Below are positions 7,346-17,556 of a stretch of 64,000 nt of DNA, piece by piece. A model generated the notes under the pieces. That model was given only the letters and a program-made list of their open reading frames with translations. It was not told where the DNA came from and did not search any database. Source of the DNA: Marinomonas alcarazii (lineage in GTDB: Bacteria > Pseudomonadota > Gammaproteobacteria > Pseudomonadales > Marinomonadaceae). The translations under genes were made by a program, and so were the position numbers. Each line of letters opens with the position of its first letter. The first letter of the stretch is position 1. The stretch is taken from positions 920,781 through 984,780 of the forward strand of contig NZ_QKLW01000001.1 in the NCBI RefSeq assembly GCF_003208215.1, given 5' to 3'.

Positions 7346-9979
7346 ATGAAAGAGAGTCAGCCTTCAGTAATTTATTTAAAAGACTATAAAGTTCCTCCTT
7401 TTCTTATTGATAAAACAGAGCTCACCTTTGATCTAGACGAAGCCACTACCATCGTGACTTCTCGCCTACATATGCGCCGGAATCCAGCGTTTGGCAAATC
7501 AACAGCGCCTTTGGTTCTTGATGGCGGTGAAGATGTTAAATTAATCGGTGTTGCTATGGATGACTACGCATTGCCGCCAGAAGAATACCGTATCAGTGAA
7601 GATAAACTGATCATTACTGCCACCGCTGATGAATTTATTCTGACTTGTGAAACTCTAATTGAGCCACAAAATAACACACGCCTAGAAGGCTTATATCGTT
7701 CGTCTTCTATGTTCTGTACCCAGTGTGAAGCCGAAGGTTTTCGCCATATTACTTATTACCTAGATCGTCCTGATGTAATGTCCGTGTTTACCACAACCAT
7801 TATTGCTGACGAAGCACGCTACCCAGTTATGTTGTCTAACGGCAACGAAGTAGAGCGCGGTAAAACGGATGAGGGCAAAACGGTCGTTGTGTGGCACGAT
7901 CCATTTCCAAAGCCTGCGTATCTTTTTGCCTTGGTAGCGGGTGATCTTGCAGTTAAAAATGATGTCTTTACGACACAAAGCAAGCGCGATATAAAACTGC
8001 AAATTTTCACTGAGTCCCATAATATCGACAAAGTCGATTATGCGATGGAAGCGCTAAAACGTTCCATGCGTTGGGACGAAGAAACTTACGGTCGCGAATA
8101 CGATCTGGACATTTTCATGATCGTTGCCGTGGATGACTTCAATATGGGCGCAATGGAAAACAAAGGATTGAATATTTTCAATTCATCATGTTTGCTAGCT
8201 AGCCCAGAAACCACCACAGATGATACGTATTTGCGTGTTGAAGCTATTGTCGCTCACGAATATTTTCATAACTGGTCAGGTAATCGCGTCACTTGCCGTG
8301 ACTGGTTCCAATTAAGTCTAAAGGAAGGTTTTACGGTCTTTCGTGATCAAACCTTCTCTGCCGATATGCATTCAGACACAGTAAAACGTGTTGAAGACGT
8401 TTCTTTTCTAAAAACAGCGCAGTTTGCTGAAGATGCTGGTCCTATGGCGCATCCGGTACGCCCAGCATCTTTTATCGAAATTTCAAACTTTTACACCCTG
8501 ACTGTTTACGAAAAGGGCGCTGAAATTGTACGTATGATTCACACCTTGTTAGGTGCTGAAAAATTCCGAGCCGGTTCCGATTTGTATTTTGATCGTCACG
8601 ATGGTCAAGCGGTAACTTGTGATGATTTTGTTGCAGCGATGCAAGATGCCTCTGGCGTTGATCTTACGCAATTTAAGCGCTGGTACTCTCAAGCGGGCAC
8701 ACCGATTGTCACAGTGACAGATCGTTTTGACGAAGCAACAGGTACGTATCGTTTAACCATGAAACAAGATACACCTGCCACCCCAGGTCAACCAACAAAA
8801 TTACCTCTGCATATTCCAGTGCGTGTTGGCTTGCTTGACCAACAAGGCACGGTTATATCTGCTGAAGTAAACGGTGTGAGAGCAGAAGATCATGTATTGC
8901 ACCTCAATGCCAGTGAGCAAGAATTTGAGTTTAGCGGTTTGACTTCTAAGCCTGTACCGTCTTTGTTACGAGGCTTTTCGGCACCCGTTAAATTACGTTA
9001 TGACTATTCTTCGAAAGACCTATTGTTATTGCTGTCTTCCGATTCGGATGGGTTTAATCGTTGGAGCGCTGCTCAGCAACTCGCTGTTAATGAGCTAACC
9101 ACTCTTATTAATCAGGCAATAGAAGGGCAAACCTTATCTATTGACTCGCAATTAGTGCATGGCTTTAAAGCATTGCTAAATGATGAAACGCTCGACCCAG
9201 CAATGGTTGCTTTAATTCTTGCCTTGCCGAGTCAAGCTTATTTGTCTGAACTAGCAAATCCAATATACCCAGCGGCCATTAAACAGGCCCGCCAGTACTT
9301 AAAAGGGCAATTGGCTAATGCGCTGGAGACTGACTTTGAGCGAGTCTATCGTCAACATAAAATTCAAGGTGAATACCAACCCGCCGCTGAAGACATCGCT
9401 CATCGTTCATTGAAAAACATCGCCTTATCTTACTGGGTGGAATCGGGCAGTGAGCTCGCTCAACAAGAGCTTGTTGCACAGTTCAAAACAGCCAACAATA
9501 TGACAGATCAGTTTGCTGCACTTTCTATTGTGGTTAATACCCAGCAAAAACAAGCCGATGTATTATTGAATGCCTTTTATGAACAGTGGAAAGCGGAACC
9601 ATTGGTGGTCAATAAATGGCTTATGTTAAGTGCAAGCCAAGAACAAGAAACCGCTTTGGAAACGGTGAAAGGCTTAATGGAACATCCTGCCTTTGACCTA
9701 AAGAACCCAAATAAGGTTCGCTCTGTTCTCGGTGGTTTTGGACAAAGTATTAGCGGTTTCCATAAAATGGATGGCAGCGGCTATCATTTCTTGGCAGATC
9801 AGATAATTTTGTTAAATAAGCGTAATCCACAAATTGCTTCTCGCCTTTGTACTCCATTAACTCGTTGGAAAAAAATGCAGCCTGAGTTAAGTATAAAAAT
9901 GAAAGCAGAGCTTGAGCGTATATTGGCAGAAGATTTATCTAAAGATGTTTATGAAGTGATTTCAAAAAGTCTTGCCTAG
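7346..9979 (+). CDS. pepN: Aminopeptidase N (alanyl aminopeptidase)
   Basis: M1 zinc metallopeptidase, 877 aa (E. coli PepN about 870), cytoplasmic, removes N-terminal residues from peptides. Exopeptidase motif GAMEN at residues 268-272, zinc motif HEYFH at 304-308 with the third ligand Glu at about 327 (LKEGF). Substrate-stabilising tyrosine expected in the NFYTLTVYEKGAEIV segment. Start ATG with AGGAG about 9 nt upstream. Closed by a strong terminator at 10012-10044. Confidence 0.97.
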   Translation: MKESQPSVIYLKDYKVPPFLIDKTELTFDLDEATTIVTSRLHMRRNPAFGKSTAPLVLDGGEDVKLIGVAMDDYALPPEEYRISEDKLIITATADEFILTCETLIEPQNNTRLEGLYRSSSMFCTQCEAEGFRHITYYLDRPDVMSVFTTTIIADEARYPVMLSNGNEVERGKTDEGKTVVVWHDPFPKPAYLFALVAGDLAVKNDVFTTQSKRDIKLQIFTESHNIDKVDYAMEALKRSMRWDEETYGREYDLDIFMIVAVDDFNMGAMENKGLNIFNSSCLLASPETTTDDTYLRVEAIVAHEYFHNWSGNRVTCRDWFQLSLKEGFTVFRDQTFSADMHSDTVKRVEDVSFLKTAQFAEDAGPMAHPVRPASFIEISNFYTLTVYEKGAEIVRMIHTLLGAEKFRAGSDLYFDRHDGQAVTCDDFVAAMQDASGVDLTQFKRWYSQAGTPIVTVTDRFDEATGTYRLTMKQDTPATPGQPTKLPLHIPVRVGLLDQQGTVISAEVNGVRAEDHVLHLNASEQEFEFSGLTSKPVPSLLRGFSAPVKLRYDYSSKDLLLLLSSDSDGFNRWSAAQQLAVNELTTLINQAIEGQTLSIDSQLVHGFKALLNDETLDPAMVALILALPSQAYLSELANPIYPAAIKQARQYLKGQLANALETDFERVYRQHKIQGEYQPAAEDIAHRSLKNIALSYWVESGSELAQQELVAQFKTANNMTDQFAALSIVVNTQQKQADVLLNAFYEQWKAEPLVVNKWLMLSASQEQETALETVKGLMEHPAFDLKNPNKVRSVLGGFGQSISGFHKMDGSGYHFLADQIILLNKRNPQIASRLCTPLTRWKKMQPELSIKMKAELERILAEDLSKDVYEVISKSLA

Positions 9980-10011
9980 CAAGTTTTAGATTATCCTTTC
10001 GTCGATATTCA

Positions 10012-10044
10012 AAGCCCCCAATGTTTTTCATTGGGGGCTTTTTT
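10012..10044 (+). terminator. Rho-independent terminator of pepN
   Basis: 12-bp perfect stem (AAGCCCCCAATG with CATTGGGGGCTT), TTTTT loop, then a T run. Begins 33 nt after the pepN stop. Confidence 0.95.
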
Positions 10045-10161
10045 GTGTATGGCTTATAATAATTTGAGTTCTGTCTTTACTGGTTCTTTGCATTCTATAC
10101 TTAAATCTGGCATAAGAGAGGATAACTTATTGTCGACCTTGAGTTTATTAAGGAGCGAAAC

Positions 10162-11697
10162 ATGAAAAGCAATAAAACACAGTTTATTCCTATTGCTTTA
10201 GGATTATTATTGTCAGCCTGTAGTACAACGTCCAGCCAGCAAACGTCATCATCTATCGACAATGACGTGGTTGAACCCACAACCGCTACAGCAGTCAAAT
10301 CAGCAAGCAATGACTCCAATGCTGAACTTATTCAAAACCTTCAGACTCAACTAGACAACAACAAAGCGCAGCTTTCGTTGCTTAATCAATCCCTTGATGA
10401 GAAAGATAGCTTAATCGCCTCGCTTCAAAAAACAGCACCAACAGCTGAAACCCTAGCGACTTTAGAAAAGCAAAAACAATCCCGAGCAGAACTCGAATCA
10501 CAATATTCAGCATTAAAACTGGATAATGAATTATTACACCGTCGTATTAGTCAGCTTGAAAATGAAAATGGATCATTAAAGAAACAAGTCGCCAGTCTTG
10601 AAGCAATGCCAGCATCACAAGATGGTTTTAAACAAAGCTATCTTGAGCTATTAGGTGAAAATACAGAGTTGCAAGCAAAGTATGCAAATCTTCAAACAGA
10701 TAACAAAGCCCTTCAAAAACAGCTTTCAGACCTTAAACAAGAAAACCTAATTCTTGCTGGTGAGTTATCTGACGCCCGAGCTCGACATCAAGCATTATCA
10801 GAGAGACTTTCTAATCTAAACGATAACTCTGTGATTCCTGATTCAACAACCCAGCCTGTGATACAAACAGATAACGGTGCTTTTTATGACCGTGATAATG
10901 CCCAATTACGTGTTGAATTGATTAATCTGCAAAAGCAAGTAACAGATCAAAAAGCACTAATAGAAGAATATAAAAGTGACATTGTTAAGTTGGAAGCAGC
11001 ATTAGATGAGGGCGCAGCCTATGAGCAGCGCTGGAAAGACTTAAATGCGAAATTGTCACTTGCACAGCAAAATAATGCTACGTTAACTGCCAAGCTAGAA
11101 GCCGCAGAAACGGCTCTTAGCACAACTGAGTCTGAGCTAAGCGCCGTATCAGATCGCCTTACTAGCACTCAGCAAGCACTTCAGAGCAATGAGAATAATG
11201 GCATATCGGTCAACGCAACGATCGAATCCTTGCAATCTCAGCTAGGTTCAAGATTACAGAATGTCAGCTGGCAGCTACCAGACGAAATGGCGCTGCACAA
11301 CAACTTTGAAATTCTGGTTTCTGCTGATGTACAGCCATTTATATCAGGTCAAACTTATCAAGCTGAGCTGGTAGTAGACAGTGATATTCAAATGATTAGC
11401 GATCGAGTTGCAAATGCTATGGTGCAAAATGGTCGTTTGCAATGGCGCTGGCGTGTTGCTGGATTAAATGAGAAACCTGACGCGCAATTAAACCTATTTG
11501 TTAACCAACAAATGAATTTCCAAGATCAGGTATTTCAAAGACAAATTTATCGTGGTAGTGAAACCTTATCATTAGTCAATACGAACTTGTTCGATAAATA
11601 CGGCTATTGGGGCATGGCAATTTTGCTTGGCCTGATAGGAGGTTTCCTTATCGGCCGAATTAACAAATCAAAAAACGCCCAAGAATTTAACTCTTAG
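10162..11697 (+). CDS. Coiled-coil lipoprotein with C-terminal transmembrane helix, unknown function
   Basis: 511 aa. N-terminal signal ends in a clear lipobox LLSAC, so Cys20 should be lipidated; residue +2 is Ser, which normally sends lipoproteins to the outer membrane. Residues about 50-350 are almost continuous Gln/Leu/Glu-rich coiled coil. A folded segment (about 365-480) with alternating hydrophobic strands follows, then a hydrophobic helix YWGMAILLGLIGGFLIGRI (about 479-497) and a short Lys-containing tail. Lipid anchor plus membrane helix suggests a protein reaching across the periplasm, or one held twice in the inner membrane. ATG start with AGGAG. I do not recognise the family. Monocistronic: terminators on both sides. 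Confidence 0.75.
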   Translation: MKSNKTQFIPIALGLLLSACSTTSSQQTSSSIDNDVVEPTTATAVKSASNDSNAELIQNLQTQLDNNKAQLSLLNQSLDEKDSLIASLQKTAPTAETLATLEKQKQSRAELESQYSALKLDNELLHRRISQLENENGSLKKQVASLEAMPASQDGFKQSYLELLGENTELQAKYANLQTDNKALQKQLSDLKQENLILAGELSDARARHQALSERLSNLNDNSVIPDSTTQPVIQTDNGAFYDRDNAQLRVELINLQKQVTDQKALIEEYKSDIVKLEAALDEGAAYEQRWKDLNAKLSLAQQNNATLTAKLEAAETALSTTESELSAVSDRLTSTQQALQSNENNGISVNATIESLQSQLGSRLQNVSWQLPDEMALHNNFEILVSADVQPFISGQTYQAELVVDSDIQMISDRVANAMVQNGRLQWRWRVAGLNEKPDAQLNLFVNQQMNFQDQVFQRQIYRGSETLSLVNTNLFDKYGYWGMAILLGLIGGFLIGRINKSKNAQEFNS

Positions 11698-11718
11698 GCC
11701 ATTAATTTACTGTTATCT

Positions 11719-11760
11719 TCACGAAGCTGGCTCCTTTGAGCCGCTTCGTGATTGCCTTTT
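11719..11760 (+). terminator. Long hairpin after lipoprotein gene
   Basis: TCACGAAGC (11719-11727) pairs with GCTTCGTGA (11743-11751) and GGCT with AGCC inside, one bulged T, loop of 6. The following stretch is T-rich but broken (TTGCCTTTT), so termination may be partial. It lies in the leader region of metH. Confidence 0.65.
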
Positions 11761-11855
11761 CTCGAATCATTCAACACTGCATTACTTTTTTTCAACGCGA
11801 CAAGCCCAACTTTTCGGTATAGTACTCTTGCATATTCTTTTTTGAGGTGGTGAGA

Positions 11856-14800
11856 GTGGTAAAGTCCGATTCGTATTCTATTATTGAGAAACGACTAGCT
11901 GAAAACGTATTGATTCTAGATGGCGCCATGGGCACCATGATTCAGGGATACAAATTAGAAGAACAAGACTATCGTGGCGAGCGCTTTGAAGATTGGGAAA
12001 GTGACCTAAAAGGTAACAATGATCTTCTTTCATTGACTCAACCAAAGATCATCAAAGACATTTATTCCAGCTACCTTGCTGCTGGCGCAGACATTATTGA
12101 AACAAATACTTTCAATGCCAACTACATTTCCATGTTGGATTATCACATGGAAGATCTCAGCTATGAGCTTAACTTTGAATCTGCACGCTTAGCACGTGAA
12201 GCCGCTGACGAATTTACCAAGCAAAACCCAAGCAAACCTCGTTTTGTTGCTGGCGCGGTTGGCCCGACCAGTCGTACTTGTACGATTTCCCCTGATGTTA
12301 ACGACCCAGGCTTCCGTAATATTCACTTTGATGAACTTGTTGAAGCCTATACCACTGCAGTAGATGGTTTAATTAAGGGTGGTGTCGATCTCATTTTAAT
12401 CGAAACGATCTTCGATACTTTAAACGCAAAAGCGGCCATTTACGCTGTATTAGATTACTTTGAGAAAGCGGGTGTGCGCTACCCAATCATGATTTCGGGC
12501 ACCATTACCGATGCCTCTGGCCGTACTTTATCTGGACAAACAACCGAAGCATTCTGGAATTCTATTTCCCACGCTAAACCTATTTCTGTCGGCTTAAACT
12601 GTGCACTAGGGCCGAAAGAACTACGCCAATACGTAGAAGAGCTTTCACGTATTGCAGACACTCACGTATCTGCTCACCCAAATGCAGGCTTACCCAACGC
12701 CTTCGGCGAATACGATGAATCGCCTGAAGAAATGCTTGAAGAAATTCAGGGTTGGGTTGATTCTGGATTCTTGAACATTATTGGCGGTTGTTGCGGTACT
12801 GCGCCGGCACACATTGAAACCTTTGCCAAAGCATTTGCAGACGCGACTCCGCGCGTTATTCCGGTTATCGAAAAAGCTTGTCGTCTATCGGGTCTTGAAC
12901 CTTTTAACATCGACGGAGATAGCTTATTTGTTAACGTGGGTGAACGTACTAATGTCACCGGTTCAGCGATGTTCAAACGCCTTATTAAAGAAGGTGACTT
13001 TGATACTGCGCTCGATGTTGCTCGTCAACAAGTTGAGAACGGTGCGCAAATCATCGACATCAACATGGACGAGGGCATGTTGGACTCGCAAGCAGCGATG
13101 GAGCGATTCCTTAAGCTGATTGCCTCTGAACCAGATATCTCACGTGTGCCCATCATGCTGGATTCTTCAAAATGGGAGATTCTAGAAGCCGGCCTGAAAT
13201 GGATTCAAGGTAAAGGCGTCGTCAACTCTATCAGTATGAAAGAGGGTGAAGATAACTTCCGTGAGCAAGCGCGCAAATTAATGAAATACGGAGCCGCCGT
13301 TATCGTCATGGCATTTGACGAAGTGGGTCAAGCGGATACTCGTGCTCGAAAAATAGAAATATGCCGACGTTCATATCATATCTTGGTTGATGAAGTTGGT
13401 TTCCCACCAGAAGACATTATTTTCGATCCAAATATCTTTGCCATCGCCACAGGCATTGAGGAACACAACAGATACGCCTTGGATTTTATCGAAGCTACGG
13501 GTGATATCACTCGTGAACTGCCTTATGCCAAAGTGTCTGGTGGCGTGTCTAACGTCTCTTTCTCCTTTCGTGGTAATAACCCCGTACGTGAAGCGATTCA
13601 TGCTGTGTTCTTGTACCACGCGATCAAGCAAGGCATGACGATGGGGATTGTGAATGCGGGGCAACTTGCCTTGTATGAAGACATCCCGCTGAAACTACGC
13701 GACGCAGTAGAGGACGCTGTACTTAATCGCACACCAGAAGCAACGGATAACTTGTTAGCAATCGCTGGCGAGTTTGCGGGTAACGGCGAAGTAGCGGAAA
13801 AAGAAACTCAAGAGTGGCGTGGTTTGCCTGTTTCTGAACGTCTTAGCCACGCTCTAGTAAAAGGCATTACAGAGTTCATCGATGATGACACAGAAGAAGC
13901 TCGCCAAGCTTATGCTCGCCCATTAGAGGTAATTGAAGGGCCTTTGATGGACGGAATGGGCATTGTCGGTGACTTATTTGGCTCCGGCAAAATGTTCCTG
14001 CCTCAGGTGGTAAAGTCTGCTCGAGTAATGAAAAAAGCCGTTGCTTATTTGATGCCTTTCATTGAAGAAGAAAAACGTCTCAATATGGACACAGCTTCTT
14101 CTAGTAATGGCAAGATCGTTATGGCAACAGTGAAGGGCGATGTACATGATATCGGCAAGAATATTGTTGGTGTGGTTCTGCAGTGTAACAACTTCGAAGT
14201 CATCGACCTTGGGGTTATGGTGCCAGCAGAAAAAATCCTGCGGACCGCCAAAGAAGAGGGCGCAGACATGATTGGCCTGTCTGGCTTAATTACACCATCT
14301 CTTGATGAAATGGTGCATGTGGCCAAAGAAATGGAGCGCCAAGGATTCGATTTGCCGGTAATGATCGGCGGCGCAACCACATCGAAAGCCCACACGGCCG
14401 TTAAGATCGAGCAGAACTACAAACGCAATCAGGTGGTGCATGTTACCAATGCATCTCGCAGCGTAGGTGTTGCCAGCGCTTTATTAAGCAAAGACAAAGA
14501 GCGCTATCAAGCCTTTGTCGACGAAATTAAAGCGGACTACGAGAAGACACGAATTCGCTATAAAGATCGCGCGAAAGCCGGTCGTCGAGTTTCCTTGGAT
14601 AAAGCGCGTCAAAATAAGGCCCCAATAGCGTTTGATGGTGGAAATATTGTAAAACCCAACAAGCTGGGCGTTACTGTTTTAAACGAAAATGATATCGACC
14701 TTAATCTAGTTAAAGACTACATAGACTGGACGCCATTTTTCCAAACTTGGGAATTGGCTGGCGCTTATCCTCGCATTCTGACTGACGAAGTAGTTGGCGA

Positions 14801-15593
14801 AGAAGCCACCCGAGTATATAAAGATGCGCTTAAAATGTTAGACGAAGTGATTGCGAGTAAATGTTTGCAAGCACGTGCGGTTGTTGGTTTGTTTCCAGCG
14901 AACCAGACAAACCATGATGACATTGAAATCTATGCAGATGAATCGCGTAATGACGTTATCGAACGTTTGTCTTTCTTACGCATTCAAAATGAATTGACGG
15001 CTCCTGGTAAATACAACCATAGCTTGGCCGATTTTATAGCGCCAAAAGAAAGTGGTGTCGCTGATTATATAGGGGCTTTTGCTTGTGCGGCAGGTTTTGG
15101 TATCGATCCATTGGTAGAAAAATACGAAGCGGATCATGATGATTACAATTCTATTATGATCAAGGCGGTTGCAGACCGTTTGGCCGAAGCGACAGCAGAG
15201 TACTTGCATGAAAAAGTTCGTAAGGAATTCTGGGGCTATGCTGAAGCAGAATCGTTAACCAATGAACAATTGATCAAAGAAAAATACCAAGGTATTCGTC
15301 CGGCACCTGGTTATCCTGCTTGTCCGGATCACACAGAAAAAGCCAAGCTTTGGACTCTGTTAGATGTGAAAGAAAACATCGAGATGGAGATCACAGAAAG
15401 CTTTGCAATGATGCCTACCGCAGCAGTGAGTGGGTGGTATTTTGCCCACCCAGATGCAACTTACTTCGGTATTGGTAAGATTGGGCCAGATCAGGTTGAT
15501 GATTACGCAGATCGTAAAGGGATGAGTAAAGATGATGCCGAAAGGTGGCTAGCCCCTAACCTTGGCTATGACCCTGAAGACGACCGTATTTAA
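11856..15593 (+). CDS. metH: Cobalamin-dependent methionine synthase
   Basis: Transfers methyl from 5-methyltetrahydrofolate to homocysteine via methylcobalamin. About 1245 aa (E. coli 1227). Modules in order: homocysteine-binding barrel with zinc cysteines near 248 and GGCCGT near 310-315; pterin-binding barrel (about 350-640); cobalamin cap and Rossmann domain with DVHDIGKN (axial His at about 764) and the SGLITPS segment; C-terminal S-adenosylmethionine reactivation domain with [12 protein letters not shown]. The open frame runs up to GTG 11847, but GAGG at 11844-11847 is the ribosome site, so the GTG at 11856 (8 nt away) is the likely start. No B12 riboswitch recognised upstream. The next gene makes adenosylcobalamin. 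Confidence 0.97.
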   Translation: MVKSDSYSIIEKRLAENVLILDGAMGTMIQGYKLEEQDYRGERFEDWESDLKGNNDLLSLTQPKIIKDIYSSYLAAGADIIETNTFNANYISMLDYHMEDLSYELNFESARLAREAADEFTKQNPSKPRFVAGAVGPTSRTCTISPDVNDPGFRNIHFDELVEAYTTAVDGLIKGGVDLILIETIFDTLNAKAAIYAVLDYFEKAGVRYPIMISGTITDASGRTLSGQTTEAFWNSISHAKPISVGLNCALGPKELRQYVEELSRIADTHVSAHPNAGLPNAFGEYDESPEEMLEEIQGWVDSGFLNIIGGCCGTAPAHIETFAKAFADATPRVIPVIEKACRLSGLEPFNIDGDSLFVNVGERTNVTGSAMFKRLIKEGDFDTALDVARQQVENGAQIIDINMDEGMLDSQAAMERFLKLIASEPDISRVPIMLDSSKWEILEAGLKWIQGKGVVNSISMKEGEDNFREQARKLMKYGAAVIVMAFDEVGQADTRARKIEICRRSYHILVDEVGFPPEDIIFDPNIFAIATGIEEHNRYALDFIEATGDITRELPYAKVSGGVSNVSFSFRGNNPVREAIHAVFLYHAIKQGMTMGIVNAGQLALYEDIPLKLRDAVEDAVLNRTPEATDNLLAIAGEFAGNGEVAEKETQEWRGLPVSERLSHALVKGITEFIDDDTEEARQAYARPLEVIEGPLMDGMGIVGDLFGSGKMFLPQVVKSARVMKKAVAYLMPFIEEEKRLNMDTASSSNGKIVMATVKGDVHDIGKNIVGVVLQCNNFEVIDLGVMVPAEKILRTAKEEGADMIGLSGLITPSLDEMVHVAKEMERQGFDLPVMIGGATTSKAHTAVKIEQNYKRNQVVHVTNASRSVGVASALLSKDKERYQAFVDEIKADYEKTRIRYKDRAKAGRRVSLDKARQNKAPIAFDGGNIVKPNKLGVTVLNENDIDLNLVKDYIDWTPFFQTWELAGAYPRILTDEVVGEEATRVYKDALKMLDEVIASKCLQARAVVGLFPANQTNHDDIEIYADESRNDVIERLSFLRIQNELTAPGKYNHSLADFIAPKESGVADYIGAFACAAGFGIDPLVEKYEADHDDYNSIMIKAVADRLAEATAEYLHEKVRKEFWGYAEAESLTNEQLIKEKYQGIRPAPGYPACPDHTEKAKLWTLLDVKENIEMEITESFAMMPTAAVSGWYFAHPDATYFGIGKIGPDQVDDYADRKGMSKDDAERWLAPNLGYDPEDDRI

Positions 15594-15613
15594 TTTATGT
15601 TTGCAATTATGAG

Positions 15614-15650
15614 GCCTTATTTGTACGTAAGTATGAATAAGGCTTTCGTT
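15614..15650 (+). terminator. Weak terminator-like hairpin after metH
   Basis: GCCTTATT (15614-15621) pairs with AATAAGGC (15636-15643) across a 14-nt loop; followed by TTTCGTTCT. AT-rich stem and imperfect T tract, so read-through to the adenosyltransferase gene is plausible. Confidence 0.4.
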
Positions 15651-15672
15651 CTATTTAGTAGCAAGAGGCATT

Positions 15673-16281
15673 ATGTCAAAAGCAATTAAGGACCCAGAAA
15701 AACACCAACAGCGCATGCAAAATATCAAAAAGCATGTCGATAAGCGTATTGCTAAAGCTCAAGAAGACAAAGGCACTTTTGTGCTTTTGACAGGGAATGG
15801 AAAAGGCAAGTCCAGTTCAGCATTGGGTATGGTTGCTCGTGCTCTAGGCCATGGAATGAAAGTCGGTGTCGTGCAATTTTTAAAAGGCGAGTGGAACACT
15901 GGCGAAATCGACTTTTTTAAACAACAAGAAAATGTTCGATGGGAAATCATGCCGTCAGGCTTTACTTGGGAAACGCAAAATAGAGACGCAGACATAGCGT
16001 CTTCAGAGGAAGCTTGGTCCAATGCATTGAGCATGCTCAATGATCCTGACGTCGATTTGGTTGTATTGGATGAACTGACTTATCTGCTTCACTACGAATA
16101 CCTGAATGAAGACGAAGTGTTGAAAGCCTTGATGAATCGCCCTGAAAACCAGCATCTTGTTGTGACTGGACGTGGCGCCTCTGAAGCATTGATCGAACTT
16201 GCTGACACAGTAAGTGAGATAAAAGAAGTAAAGCACGCCTTTAAACGTGGAATAAAAGCGCAAAAAGGGCTGGAATTTTAG
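15673..16281 (+). CDS. cobO: Cob(I)yrinic acid a,c-diamide / corrinoid adenosyltransferase
   Basis: Adenosylates reduced corrinoids with ATP (CobO/BtuR/CobA type). 202 aa, usual length. P-loop GNGKGKSS at residues 41-48 preceded by FVLLT; VVQFLKGEW near 75 and the LDELTYLL motif near 130 are family hallmarks. ATG with AGAGG upstream. Placed 79 bp after metH, a B12 enzyme. metH itself needs methyl- not adenosylcobalamin, so the link is corrinoid economy in general. No de novo B12 genes are in the window; the role could be salvage. Confidence 0.92.
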   Translation: MSKAIKDPEKHQQRMQNIKKHVDKRIAKAQEDKGTFVLLTGNGKGKSSSALGMVARALGHGMKVGVVQFLKGEWNTGEIDFFKQQENVRWEIMPSGFTWETQNRDADIASSEEAWSNALSMLNDPDVDLVVLDELTYLLHYEYLNEDEVLKALMNRPENQHLVVTGRGASEALIELADTVSEIKEVKHAFKRGIKAQKGLEF

Positions 16282-16362
16282 AGGCTTCTGCCTTTATAGT
16301 GAAACACTTAAAAATTATAAATATAAAAAAGTATATTCTTTCTTAATGAAATAGAGGTAATT

Positions 16363-16716
16363 ATGGCAACAATTGAGCGCATGGAAGTTGGTCAACGCAT
16401 GAGCCGTATCGTTAAACACAACGAGACGGTTTATTTATGCGGCCAGGTGGGTGCGGATGCAAATACGGATATCACTGAGCAAACCAAAACCATGCTAGAA
16501 AAAGTTGATGTTCTATTAGAGCAAGCTGGCTCAGACAGATCTTATATTTTATCAGCAACAATTTACCTTCGAGATATGAAAGACTTTACAGCAATGAATG
16601 CGGTTTGGGACACATGGATTCCTAAAGGCCACGCACCAGCTCGAGCGTGTGTAGAGGCAAGACTGGCAAGACCTGAACTGCTAGTTGAAATATCAGTGGT
16701 CGCCGCTATTAAGTAA
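16363..16716 (+). CDS. RidA family (YoaB-like) protein
   Basis: 117 aa RidA/YER057c/UK114 fold. Closest in layout to E. coli Yoa[18 protein letters not shown], an [14 protein letters not shown] segment and the C-terminal [14 protein letters not shown]...VEISVVAA. The conserved arginine that, in RidA proper, holds the imine substrate lies in the [10 protein letters not shown] region. RidA proteins hydrolyse reactive enamines/imines from PLP enzymes; activity of this subgroup is not established. Soluble, trimer expected. Starts at ATG with AGAGGTAATT upstream. Confidence 0.88.
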   Translation: MATIERMEVGQRMSRIVKHNETVYLCGQVGADANTDITEQTKTMLEKVDVLLEQAGSDRSYILSATIYLRDMKDFTAMNAVWDTWIPKGHAPARACVEARLARPELLVEISVVAAIK

Positions 16717-16730
16717 TGACCCGTTATTTA

Positions 16731-16766
16731 TGAATCGACTAATAGTGCAATTCATTAGTCGATTCA
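16731..16766. terminator. Bidirectional terminator between convergent genes
   Basis: Perfect 13-bp stem (16731-16743 with 16754-16766; core AATCGACTAAT/ATTAGTCGATT), 10-nt loop. T-rich sequence follows on the plus strand (TTTCATTTC). It ends 2 nt before the stop of the minus-strand gene. Confidence 0.7.
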
Positions 16767-16768
16767 TT

Positions 16769-17257
16769 TCATTTCTCAAGCTCATCATATTCAACCAAGG
16801 CATTACTCAATTCTCGTATTGTTCTTGCCATATCTCGCGATAAGTTCATCAACAGAATACCGAAATCAAACGGATGTTGATCATGAAAATCACTAAACAA
16901 CTGGCTTGAGATCTCTAACAAAAGAGAATCTTCTAATGCGCATAGACTGCCGACACGCTCATGCAGGGCAATCATAGACACAAAGCCAATCGCTTCACCA
17001 AAACAAACAGTTCTGGTTCGTAATTTTTTATCATTATGTTGCTTGTAGAAATCTAACTTTCCATGCAAGACAGCATAAAAGCTTCCGCCTTTGCTACCAT
17101 AGGAAAAAACCTCATCACCTTTTGCTACTTTATGCAAAACGCCTTCGTCTAGTAAAAACTGAATTGAAGGGTCTGACAAAGCGCCAAAAATAGAGCCTTC
17201 TTTTAGGTGCGCTGGCGATATATCGTACTGTGTCGCTACTGCTAAGACGGTTTCCAT
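16769..17257 (-). CDS. Single-domain cyclic-nucleotide-binding (cNMP) protein
   Basis: 162 aa. One CAP_ED/cNMP-binding beta roll (about 30-135): VAKGDEVFSYGSKGGSFYAVLHGKLDFYK is the start of the roll, and FGEAIGFVSMI corresponds to the phosphate-binding cassette region, although the usual Arg-Thr/Ser-Ala pattern is not obvious, so ligand binding is unsure. A C-terminal helix follows but there is no HTH DNA-binding domain, unlike Crp/Fnr. Start behind GGAGAAAG. Possible sensor subunit; function unknown. Confidence 0.75.
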   Translation of the reverse strand: METVLAVATQYDISPAHLKEGSIFGALSDPSIQFLLDEGVLHKVAKGDEVFSYGSKGGSFYAVLHGKLDFYKQHNDKKLRTRTVCFGEAIGFVSMIALHERVGSLCALEDSLLLEISSQLFSDFHDQHPFDFGILLMNLSRDMARTIRELSNALVEYDELEK

Positions 17258-17556
17258 ATCTTTCTCCGTCAGTGGTTATAACTATATCATCGGCGGTTAT
17301 CATGATTTCTAAATAGCCAATGGATATATATTAGTTTTAGTCCTATCCAGTCAAAAGATCAGTATCATTTTGTATTCCGTTTGTGGGTTATTGACTCTAT
17401 GTGTAACAGTTAGTTCGAGCTTTTTTTCACAATAAGCACTTTCTTCCTTAAAGACTCGCCTAGTTCTGTGCGATAATGCGCCGCATAATCTTTGCTCTTA
17501 TGACGAAAAACAGATAAAAGCAAAAAAACTTACCTCATGATAAACGGAAGAATACT
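17258..17556. other. 299-bp divergent intergenic region
   Basis: Separates the cNMP-binding gene (-) and ybiT (+). It is AT-rich and must hold both promoters. No RNA gene or open reading frame with a plausible ribosome site was seen. TTGACT at about 17390 is a possible -35 element but I found no well-spaced -10. Confidence 0.4.
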
